Assembly: GCF_002101735.1 (NCBI RefSeq)
Contig: NZ_LQPE01000158.1
Span: 1 to 64,000 of the forward strand
Direction: 5' to 3'
From: Mycobacterium kyorinense
GTDB taxonomy: Bacteria; Actinomycetota; Actinomycetes; Mycobacteriales; Mycobacteriaceae
DNA length: 64,000 bases
The position numbers were made by a program, and so were the translations under genes. The notes beneath the pieces were generated by a model that saw only the letters and a list, made by a program, of their open reading frames with translations, made no database searches and had not been told where the DNA came from. Below, piece by piece: positions 57,938 to 64,000 of the stretch; position 1 is the first letter of the stretch; the number at the start of each line of letters is the position of its first letter.

Positions 57938-59704
57938 GTGTCTGAACACACATCGGTCGGGCTGGTCGACATCGCGAGCCGGGTGCCGGGTGTAGTCGCC
58001 GATCTGCCCGTGATGGCGCGCGGCGTGCTGACCGGGCTGGTGGCCCGGCCGACCTCCAAGACGTCCATCGGCAAGGTTTTCCAGGACCGCGCCGCCCGCT
58101 ACGGCGACCGCGTTTTCCTGCGGTTCGGCGACCAGCGGCTGACCTACCGGGAGGCCAACGCGACCGCCAACCGGTACGCCGCGGTGCTGGCCGCGCGCGG
58201 CGTCGGGCACGGCGACGTCGTCGGGATCATGCTGCGCAACTCGCCCAACGCGGTGCTGATGATGCTGGCCGTCGTCAAATGCGGCGCGATCGCCGGGATG
58301 ATCAACTACCACCAGCGCGGCGAGGTGCTGGCCCACAGCCTCGGCCTGCTCGACGCCAAGGTGCTGGTCTCCGAATCCGACCTGGTCGACGCCGTCAGCG
58401 AATCCGGTGCGCCCGGCGCCGAGCCGCTGACCATCGAGGAGATGGAACGCCTGGCCGCCACGGCGCCGACCACCAACCCGCCGTCGGCCTCCGCCGTGCT
58501 GGCCAAAGACACGGCGTTCTACATCTTCACCTCGGGCACCACCGGCCACCCCAAGGCCAGCGTGATGACCCACCGCCGGTGGCTGGCCGCACTGGCCGCG
58601 TTCGGCGGGCTGGGGCTGCGGCTGAAGAGCAGCGACACGCTGTACAGCTGCCTGCCGCTCTACCACAACAACGCGCTGACTGTGGCGGTGTCGTCGGTGA
58701 TCAACTCCGGTGCGACGCTGGCGCTGGGCAAGAAGTTCTCGGCGTCGCAGTTCTGGGACGACGTGATCGCCTACGACGCGACGGCGTTCATCTACATCGG
58801 CGAGGTCTGCCGCTATCTGCTCAACCAGCCGCCCAAACCCACCGACCGCGCCCACAAGGTGCGGCTGATCGCCGGCAACGGACTGCGCCCGGAGATCTGG
58901 GAGGAGTTCACCAACCGGTTCGGCATCGAGCGGGTGTGCGAGTTCTACGCCGCCAGCGAGGGCAACACCGCGTTCATCAACGTCTTCAATGTGCCCAAGA
59001 CAACCGGGATCTCGCCGTTGCCGCTGGCCTATGTCGAGTACGACCCCGACACCGGCGCCCCGCTGCGTGACGAGAACGGCCGGGTGCGCCGGGTGCCGCC
59101 CGGTCAACCGGGCCTGCTGATCAGCCCGGTCAACAAACTGCAGCCGTTCGACGGCTACACCGACCCGGCGGCCAGTGAAAAGAAGTTGGTGCGCAACGCT
59201 TTTCGTGAGGGCGACTGCTGGTTCAACACCGGCGACGTGATGAGCCCGCAAGGTATGGGGCACGCCGCTTTCGTCGACCGGCTCGGCGACACGTTCCGGT
59301 GGAAGGGCGAAAACGTCGCCACCACCGAGGTCGAGGCGGCGCTGGCGGCCGAAAAATCCGTCGAGGAGTGCGCGGTCTTCGGGGTCGAGATCCCGCGCAC
59401 CGGCGGCCGGGCCGGGATGGCCGCCGTCAAGCTGCGCGACGGCGCCGAGTTCGACGGCAAGGCGCTGGCCCGCACGGTGTACGAGCGGCTGCCGGTGTAT
59501 GCGCTGCCGCTGTTCGTGCGGGTGGTGGACTCGATGGAGCACACCACCACGTTCAAAAGCCGCAAGGTCGATCTGCGCGAGCAGGCCTACGGGCCGGGCA
59601 TCGAGGACCCGCTGTACGTGTTGGCCGGCCGCGACGAGGGCTACGTGCCTTTTTACGAGGAATACCCCGACGAGGTGGCGGCGGGTAAGCGCCCGCAGGG
59701 GTAA
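57938..59704 (+). CDS. fadD6: FadD6: very-long/long-chain acyl-CoA synthetase
   Basis: A 588-aa acyl-CoA synthetase of the FATP/very-long-chain type, matching Rv1206. Motifs: F-I-F-T-S-G-T-T-G-H-P-K (about residues 191-202), Y-A-A-S-E-G-N-T near 333, W-F-N-T-G-D near 428, F-R-W-K-G-E-N-V-A-T-T-E near 449. It activates fatty acids, possibly coupled to uptake. The start is the GTG at 57938 after AGAGGGGAA. folP2 follows 26 bp downstream in a probable operon. Confidence 0.92.
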   Translation: MSEHTSVGLVDIASRVPGVVADLPVMARGVLTGLVARPTSKTSIGKVFQDRAARYGDRVFLRFGDQRLTYREANATANRYAAVLAARGVGHGDVVGIMLRNSPNAVLMMLAVVKCGAIAGMINYHQRGEVLAHSLGLLDAKVLVSESDLVDAVSESGAPGAEPLTIEEMERLAATAPTTNPPSASAVLAKDTAFYIFTSGTTGHPKASVMTHRRWLAALAAFGGLGLRLKSSDTLYSCLPLYHNNALTVAVSSVINSGATLALGKKFSASQFWDDVIAYDATAFIYIGEVCRYLLNQPPKPTDRAHKVRLIAGNGLRPEIWEEFTNRFGIERVCEFYAASEGNTAFINVFNVPKTTGISPLPLAYVEYDPDTGAPLRDENGRVRRVPPGQPGLLISPVNKLQPFDGYTDPAASEKKLVRNAFREGDCWFNTGDVMSPQGMGHAAFVDRLGDTFRWKGENVATTEVEAALAAEKSVEECAVFGVEIPRTGGRAGMAAVKLRDGAEFDGKALARTVYERLPVYALPLFVRVVDSMEHTTTFKSRKVDLREQAYGPGIEDPLYVLAGRDEGYVPFYEEYPDEVAAGKRPQG

Positions 59705-59730
59705 AGGCGCCACCGGGCAAGATAGGACGC

Positions 59731-60606
59731 GTGCAGTCAACGCTCTGCGGCCGCCCGGTCGCCGGTGATCGCCCGCTGATCATGGCGATCGTCAACCGCA
59801 CCCCGGACTCGTTCTACGACCGCGGCGCCACCTTCACCGACGACGCGGCCAAGGCCGCGGCGCACCGGGTCATCGCCGACGGCGCCGACGTCGTCGACGT
59901 GGGCGGCGTCAAGGCCGGTCCCGGGCACAACGTCGACACCGCCACCGAAACCGCGCGGGTGGTGCCGTTCATCGAATGGCTGCGCGACGCCTACCCCGAG
60001 CAGCTGATCAGCGTGGACACCTGGCGTTCGGACGTGGCCCGGCGGGCCTGCCAGGCCGGCGCCGACCTGATCAACGACACCTGGGGCGGCGTCGACCCCG
60101 AAATGCCCGCTGTCGCAGCCGAATTCGGGGCCGGGCTGGTGTGCTCGCACACCGGCGGCGCACCGCCGCGAACCCGGCCCTTCCGGGTCAGCTACGGAAC
60201 GACCACCCGCGGCGTGGTCGACGACGTGATCCGCGAGGTCACCGCCGCCGCCGAAAAGGCCGTCGCCGCCGGCGTGGCCCGCGACCGGGTGCTGATCGAC
60301 CCGACCCACGACTTCGGCAAGAACACCTTCCACGGCCTGGCGTTGTTGCGCCACCTGGAAGATCTTGTTAACACCGGATGGCCGGTGTTGATGGCGCTCT
60401 CCAACAAGGATTTCGTCGGGGAGACTCTGGGCGTGGAGCTGACCGAACGGCTGGAGGGCACGCTGGCCGCCACTGCGCTGGCCGCCGCGGCCGGTGCCCG
60501 GATGTTCCGGGTGCACGACGTCGCGCCCACCCGGCGGGTGCTGGAAATGGTGGCGTCGATCCAGGGCCGACGGCCGCCGACGCGGACAGTGAGAGGACTG
60601 GCGTGA
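59731..60606 (+). CDS. folP2: FolP2: dihydropteroate synthase-like protein
   Basis: A 291-aa TIM-barrel protein of the dihydropteroate synthase family: M-A-I-V-N-R-T-P-D-S-F-Y-D-R-G near residue 20 (pyrophosphate loop), D-V-G-G-V-K-A-G-P-G near 55, D-T-W-R-S near 95, I-D-P-T-H-D-F-G-K near 190. It corresponds to Rv1207 FolP2, a paralog of FolP1 that in mycobacteria has not shown normal DHPS activity. Its stop overlaps the gpgS GTG, tying it to glucosylglycerate synthesis. Confidence 0.92.
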   Translation: MQSTLCGRPVAGDRPLIMAIVNRTPDSFYDRGATFTDDAAKAAAHRVIADGADVVDVGGVKAGPGHNVDTATETARVVPFIEWLRDAYPEQLISVDTWRSDVARRACQAGADLINDTWGGVDPEMPAVAAEFGAGLVCSHTGGAPPRTRPFRVSYGTTTRGVVDDVIREVTAAAEKAVAAGVARDRVLIDPTHDFGKNTFHGLALLRHLEDLVNTGWPVLMALSNKDFVGETLGVELTERLEGTLAATALAAAAGARMFRVHDVAPTRRVLEMVASIQGRRPPTRTVRGLA

Positions 60607-61592
60607 CAGAGCTTCTCGCTGCCTTGCCGGGTGACACCTGGCTGTCGGACCGCAGCTGGATCCGGCCGAGCTGGACCGTCGACGAATTGGTGGCGGCCAA
60701 GGCCGGCCGGACCATCTCGGTGGTGTTGCCCGCCCTCAACGAGGAAGACACCATCGAATCGGTCATCGACAGCATCTCGCCGGTAGTCGGCGGGCTGGTC
60801 GACGAGCTGATCGTGCTCGACTCGGGCTCCACCGACGACACCGAGATCCGCGCGATCGCGGCGGGCGCGCGCGTCGTCACCCGCGAACAGGCCCTGCCCG
60901 ACCTGCCGCCGCGCCCCGGCAAGGGCGAGGTGCTGTGGCGCTCGCTGGCCGCCACCAGCGGCGACATCGTGGTGTTCGTCGACTCCGACCTGATCGACCC
61001 GCACCCGATGTTCGTGCCGTGGCTGGTCGGCCCGCTGCTCACCGGCGACGGCGTTCACCTGGTCAAAAGCTTCTACCGCCGGCCCCTGAACGGTGAAGGC
61101 GCGACCGGCGGGGGGCGCGTCACCGAACTGGTGGCGCGGCCGCTGCTGGCGGCGCTGCGGCCCGAGCTGAGCTGTGTGCTGCAGCCGCTCGGCGGCGAGT
61201 ACGCCGCCACCCGCGAACTGTTGATGTCGCTGCCGTTCGCGCCCGGGTACGGCGTGGAGATCGGGCTGCTGGTCGACACGTATGACCGGCTGGGACTGGA
61301 CGTGATCGCCCAGGTCAATCTCGGCGTGCGGGCGCACCGCAACCGGCCGCTGGCCGAGCTGGGGCCGATGAGCCGCCAGGTCGTCGCCACGCTGCTCTCC
61401 CGCTGCGGCGTCCCGGACTCCGGCGTGGGCCTGACCCAGTTCTTCGTGGACGGCGACAGCTACAGCCCGCGCACCTCGGCGGTGTCGCTGACCGACCGGC
61501 CGCCGATGAGCACCGTGGCGATCGCCAGCGCGGCGGAGCCGGGCGCGGCGGGTAGCCACCAGAAACCGCTGGGGGGCCGCTCGGCGCAATAG
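60603..61592 (+). CDS. gpgS: GpgS: glucosyl-3-phosphoglycerate synthase
   Basis: A 329-aa GT81 glycosyltransferase that joins glucose from UDP/NDP-glucose to 3-phosphoglycerate, the first step to methylglucose lipopolysaccharide. Motifs: V-V-L-P-A-L-N-E-E near residue 45, L-D-S-G-S-T-D-D near 75, the metal motif V-D-S-D-L near 130, G-G-E-Y-A-A near 200. The start is the GTG at 60603 (GTGA overlap with folP2), giving nearly the length of Rv1208. The C-terminal ~25 residues are Ala/Gly-rich and probably flexible. Confidence 0.94.
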   Translation: MTELLAALPGDTWLSDRSWIRPSWTVDELVAAKAGRTISVVLPALNEEDTIESVIDSISPVVGGLVDELIVLDSGSTDDTEIRAIAAGARVVTREQALPDLPPRPGKGEVLWRSLAATSGDIVVFVDSDLIDPHPMFVPWLVGPLLTGDGVHLVKSFYRRPLNGEGATGGGRVTELVARPLLAALRPELSCVLQPLGGEYAATRELLMSLPFAPGYGVEIGLLVDTYDRLGLDVIAQVNLGVRAHRNRPLAELGPMSRQVVATLLSRCGVPDSGVGLTQFFVDGDSYSPRTSAVSLTDRPPMSTVAIASAAEPGAAGSHQKPLGGRSAQ

Positions 61593-61607
61593 GGCAATAT
61601 CGGTGCC

Positions 61608-61913
61608 GTGGCGTTGGTATTGCTCTATCTGGTGGTACTGATCCTGGTCGCGATCGTGCTGTTCGGCGTGGCCAGCCTGCTGTTCGGCCGCGGCGAGCAG
61701 CTGCCGCCGCTGCCCCGGGCGACCACGGCGACGGTGCTGCCGGCTTCCGGCGTCACGGGCGCCGACGTCGACGCCGTCAAGTTCACCCAGGTGCTGCGCG
61801 GCTACAAGACCAGCGAGGTGGACTGGGTGCTGGACCGGCTCGGCCAGGAACTTGACCAGTTACGCGGCCAACTGGCGTCGATGCACGCCGCCGAGGAGAA
61901 AGACCCCGAGTGA
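61608..61913 (+). CDS. DivIVA-domain membrane protein (Rv1209-like)
   Basis: A 101-aa protein with one N-terminal membrane helix (~residues 2-24) and a short DivIVA-like segment: D-V-D-A-V-K-F-T-Q-V-L-R-G-Y-K-T-S-E-V-D-W-V-L-D-R-L. Short DivIVA-type modules target curved membrane or coil with other proteins. The start is the GTG at 61608. The stop overlaps the tag start (GTGA). A role at the cell pole or septum is inferred. Confidence 0.85.
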   Translation: MALVLLYLVVLILVAIVLFGVASLLFGRGEQLPPLPRATTATVLPASGVTGADVDAVKFTQVLRGYKTSEVDWVLDRLGQELDQLRGQLASMHAAEEKDPE

Positions 61914-62479
61914 GCGACGACGGGCTGGTCCGCTGCGGTTGGGCGATCGGCGACCTCTACCGCGACTACCACGACAACGAGTGGGGCCGGCCCCTGCGTG
62001 ACCCCGTGGCGTTGTTCGAGCGGCTGAGCCTGGAGGCCTTCCAGAGCGGCTTGTCGTGGCTGACGATCCTGCGCAAGCGGGAAAACTTCCGGCGGGCCTT
62101 CGACGGTTTCGACATCGAGACCGTCGCCCGCTATACCGATGCCGACGTGGTCCGGCTGATGGCCGACGAGTCGATCGTGCGCAACCGGGCCAAGATCGAG
62201 GCCACGATCGCCAACGCGCGCGCGGCCGCCGACCTGGGAGCCGACGACCTCTCCGAGCTGCTGTGGTCGTTCGCGCCGGCGCCGCGGCACGTCTCTTTAC
62301 GCCCCGCCGATCCATCCGAAGTGCCTTCGGCGACTGCGGAATCCACCGCGATGGCGCGCGAATTGAAGCGGCGTGGCTTCCGGTTTGTGGGACCGACCAC
62401 CGCCTATGCCCTGATGCAGGCGACCGGGATGGTCGACGACCACCTGCGCAGTTGTTTTGTGGCGCCGATCACCGGCTAG
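61910..62479 (+). CDS. tag: Tag: DNA-3-methyladenine glycosylase I
   Basis: A 189-aa base-excision repair glycosylase that removes 3-methyladenine (Rv1210, tagA). Motifs: R-C-G-W (zinc Cys), Y-H-D-N-E-W-G-R-P near residue 20, F-E-R-L-S-L-E-A-F-Q-S-G-L-S-W near 40, and G-F-R-F-V-G-P-T-T-A-Y-A-L-M-Q-A-T-G near 145. The start is the GTG at 61910 within the overlap with the preceding stop. Confidence 0.95.
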   Translation: MSDDGLVRCGWAIGDLYRDYHDNEWGRPLRDPVALFERLSLEAFQSGLSWLTILRKRENFRRAFDGFDIETVARYTDADVVRLMADESIVRNRAKIEATIANARAAADLGADDLSELLWSFAPAPRHVSLRPADPSEVPSATAESTAMARELKRRGFRFVGPTTAYALMQATGMVDDHLRSCFVAPITG

Positions 62480-62647
62480 GACACGTCGAACCCGGGTCTT
62501 GTGCACCCCGTCGTCGCCCATAGGGAACAATGGGGGAGTGAATTGGCAGTTCAACGCCGGGTATGGCCGGGATTTCACTGGCGGCGCGTACCCGGCGCCG
62601 ACCAGGTCCGTGACGGCGGGCCAGTTCGAAGCTGGAGGGAGCACTCG

Positions 62648-62815
62648 ATGGCGGCGATGAAGCCCCGGACCGGTGACGGTCCACTGGAAGCGACCAAGGA
62701 GGGGCGCGGCATCGTGATGCGGGTACCGCTGGAAGGCGGTGGCCGACTCGTCGTCGAGCTGACGCCCGACGAAGCCGCCGCGCTGGGTGACGAACTCAAG
62801 GGCGTCACCAGCTAA
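62648..62815 (+). CDS. 55-aa DUF3117 protein (Rv1211-like)
   Basis: A very short, highly conserved actinobacterial protein (M-A-A-M-K-P-R-T-G-D-G-P-L-E-A-T-K-E) of the DUF3117 family, with the acidic end T-P-D-E-A-A-A-L-G-D-E-L. The start is the ATG at 62648, 6-7 bp after a strong GGAGGGAG site; longer frames upstream are not conserved. The M. tuberculosis homolog Rv1211 has been described as calmodulin-like. The 168 bp before it probably hold its promoter. Confidence 0.92.
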   Translation: MAAMKPRTGDGPLEATKEGRGIVMRVPLEGGGRLVVELTPDEAAALGDELKGVTS

Positions 62816-62818
62816 GCG

Positions 62819-63982
62819 TCACGCGCAGACCTTCCGATAGATCTCCAACGTCTGCTCGGCGATGTGCGCCCAGGAGAATTCCGCGATGCAGCGCTGCCGT
62901 CCCGCCTGACCGTAGCGCTCCGCCCTCTCCGGATCGGCGAGCAGGGCGTTGACCGCCTCGGCCAAATCCGCCTGATAACCGGCGGGGTCACCCGGGTTGT
63001 AGTGCACCAGAAGCCCGCTGACTTGGTCGGCGACCACCTCCGGAATCCCGCCGACGTCAGAGGCCACCACCGCCGTCGCGCAGGCCATTGCCTCCAGGTT
63101 GACGATCCCGAGCGGCTCATAGACCGACGGGCATACGAAAAGCGTTGCGGCCGAAAGTATCTCACGTATCTTGCTGATCGGGAGCATCTCGCGGATCCAA
63201 AACACCCCGGTTCGCGTGCGGGCCAGGTCGGTGACCGCAGCGGTGACTTCGGCGGCAATCTCGGCGGTGTCGGGCGCACCGGCACACAGCACCAGTTGCG
63301 CGTCGGCGTCGAACCGGTGCGCGGCGGCCAGCAGATGGGCAACGCCTTTCTGACGGGTGATCCGCCCGACGAACGCCACGACCGGCCGGCGCGGATCGAC
63401 GCCCAGCTCAGCCAGTATCGACTCGTTTGGATCGCGCCCCACCGGGTACCACACGTCGGTGTCGATCCCGTTGCGCACGACGTGAACCCGGCTGGGATCC
63501 AGTGCCGGATAGACCCGCAGCACGTCGTCGCGCATGCCGGAGCTGACGGCGATGACCGCGTCAGCGGCCATCGCCGCGGTGTGTTCCACCCAGGACGACA
63601 ACCGGTATCCGCCACCGAGTTGTTCGGCCTTCCACGGCCGCGACGGCTCCAGCGAATGGGCGGTCAGCACATGCGGGATGTCGTAGAGCAGGCCGGCCAC
63701 ATGTCCTGCCATGCCGGTGTACCAGGTGTGGGTGTGCACCACGTCGGCGCCGGCGGCCGCATTGGCCATCAACAGATCCGACGACAGCGTCGACAATGCC
63801 GGATTGGCGCCTTGCAGCCGGGGGTCGGGCTGATACGCCACGGCCGTCGGGCGCGGCGCCCCCATGCAGTGCACGTCGACGTGGCACAGGCTGCGCAGGT
63901 GTGCGACCAACTGGGTGACGTGTACCCCGGCGCCGCCGTACACCTCGGGCGGGTACTCCCGCGTCATCATCGCCACCCGCAT
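62819..63982 (-). CDS. glgM: GlgM: GT4 glycosyltransferase (alpha-maltose-1-phosphate synthase)
   Basis: A 387-aa GT-B glycosyltransferase matching Rv1212c (formerly glgA). The N-terminus R-V-A-M-M-T-R-E-Y-P-P-E-V-Y-G-G-A-G-V-H is the donor-binding start. The C-terminal domain has V-G-R-I-T-R-Q-K-G and the GT4 E-x7-E region (Y-E-P-L-G-I-V-N-L-E-A-M-A-C). It transfers glucose from ADP-glucose to glucose-1-phosphate, feeding GlgE-type glucan and methylglucose lipopolysaccharide synthesis. The ATG at 63980-63982 is preferred; a GTG at 63991 adds three residues. glgC would be expected divergently beyond the window edge. Confidence 0.92.
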   Translation of the reverse strand: MRVAMMTREYPPEVYGGAGVHVTQLVAHLRSLCHVDVHCMGAPRPTAVAYQPDPRLQGANPALSTLSSDLLMANAAAGADVVHTHTWYTGMAGHVAGLLYDIPHVLTAHSLEPSRPWKAEQLGGGYRLSSWVEHTAAMAADAVIAVSSGMRDDVLRVYPALDPSRVHVVRNGIDTDVWYPVGRDPNESILAELGVDPRRPVVAFVGRITRQKGVAHLLAAAHRFDADAQLVLCAGAPDTAEIAAEVTAAVTDLARTRTGVFWIREMLPISKIREILSAATLFVCPSVYEPLGIVNLEAMACATAVVASDVGGIPEVVADQVSGLLVHYNPGDPAGYQADLAEAVNALLADPERAERYGQAGRQRCIAEFSWAHIAEQTLEIYRKVCA

Positions 63983-64000
63983 ATCCGGCACGGTAGCTCA

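Noticed and set aside
1..64000. tRNA, rRNA, CRISPR arrays, prophage or complete insertion sequences
   Set aside because: None was recognised. The transposase-like Cys module at 43204-43833 and the 13E12 gene are the only mobile-element-related signals, and neither is a complete element.

Overview
The window is a high-GC, gene-dense stretch of a Mycobacterium chromosome. Gene content and order match the Rv1175c-Rv1212c part of M. tuberculosis in two blocks: fadH-padR-fdxC-dapC near the left end, and pruC/pruA/pruB ... MFS ... Rv1192-like ... fadD36-dapD-dapE-LOG-fadD6-folP2-gpgS-DivIVA-like-tag-DUF3117-glgM on the right. Mycothiol-type, F420-type, 13E12, MIRU-like and DevR/DevS signatures also fit the genus. 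I cannot name the species. These comparisons come from memory of the families, not from a search.

Layout. 1-1.5 kb: a DinB/MDMPI-type protein and a PEBP lipoprotein, closed by a 30-bp perfect hairpin. 1.5-5.7 kb: fadH-padR divergent from fdxC-dapC, with a perfect palindrome between them. 5.7-10.3 kb: a MIRU-like repeat, an AidB-like acyl-CoA dehydrogenase, a KimA-like permease with an appended OB-fold, and a small hypothetical gene. 10.3-16.6 kb: a minus-strand module built from duplicated parts (two sister histidine kinases, one NarL response regulator, a carotenoid oxygenase, a deazaflavin-type oxidoreductase, two sister small membrane proteins), with a 36-bp motif repeated in front of two of its units. 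16.6-19.9 kb: TetR plus a one-chain cytochrome P450/Baeyer-Villiger monooxygenase fusion. 19.9-22.7 kb: a 13E12-type HNH protein whose start codon lies inside a perfect SOS box, and a membrane-anchored esterase. 22.8-29.8 kb: a four-gene minus-strand operon (FAAL-ACP-thioester reductase, ferritin-like PF10118 protein, EphD-type hydrolase/SDR, 2Fe-2S reductase) that looks like a lipid-tailoring pathway. 29.8-30.4 kb: the only long non-coding stretch, AT-rich, ahead of an orphan ribbon-helix-helix-like gene. 30.7-33.8 kb: lipid kinase, SDR, DMT transporter.

33.8-41.4 kb: proline catabolism (PucR-type PruC divergent from pruA-pruB), a transporter with a coupled 80-aa protein, VapBC and an Rv1192-like hydrolase. 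41.3-51.6 kb: an island of NO and hypoxia functions lying between the Rv1192-like and fadD36 genes: Acg-type nitroreductase, slipin, Cys-rich membrane protein, quinol NO reductase, universal stress protein, DevR, DevS, second Acg nitroreductase, truncated haemoglobin and a Cys-containing winged-helix regulator. DevR-like boxes precede several of these genes. The usp-devR-devS-acg order copies the M. tuberculosis Rv3134c-Rv3131 locus but lies in a different neighbourhood.

51.6-64 kb: core metabolism: fadD36, lysine/DAP synthesis (dapD, dapE; dapC is at 4.5 kb), a STAND ATPase, LOG protein, fadD6, folP2, glucosylglycerate synthesis (gpgS), a DivIVA-like protein, DNA repair (tag), a 55-aa DUF3117 protein and glgM. 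No rRNA, tRNA, CRISPR array or complete insertion sequence was seen. Several operators are proposed from palindromes; none was tested.
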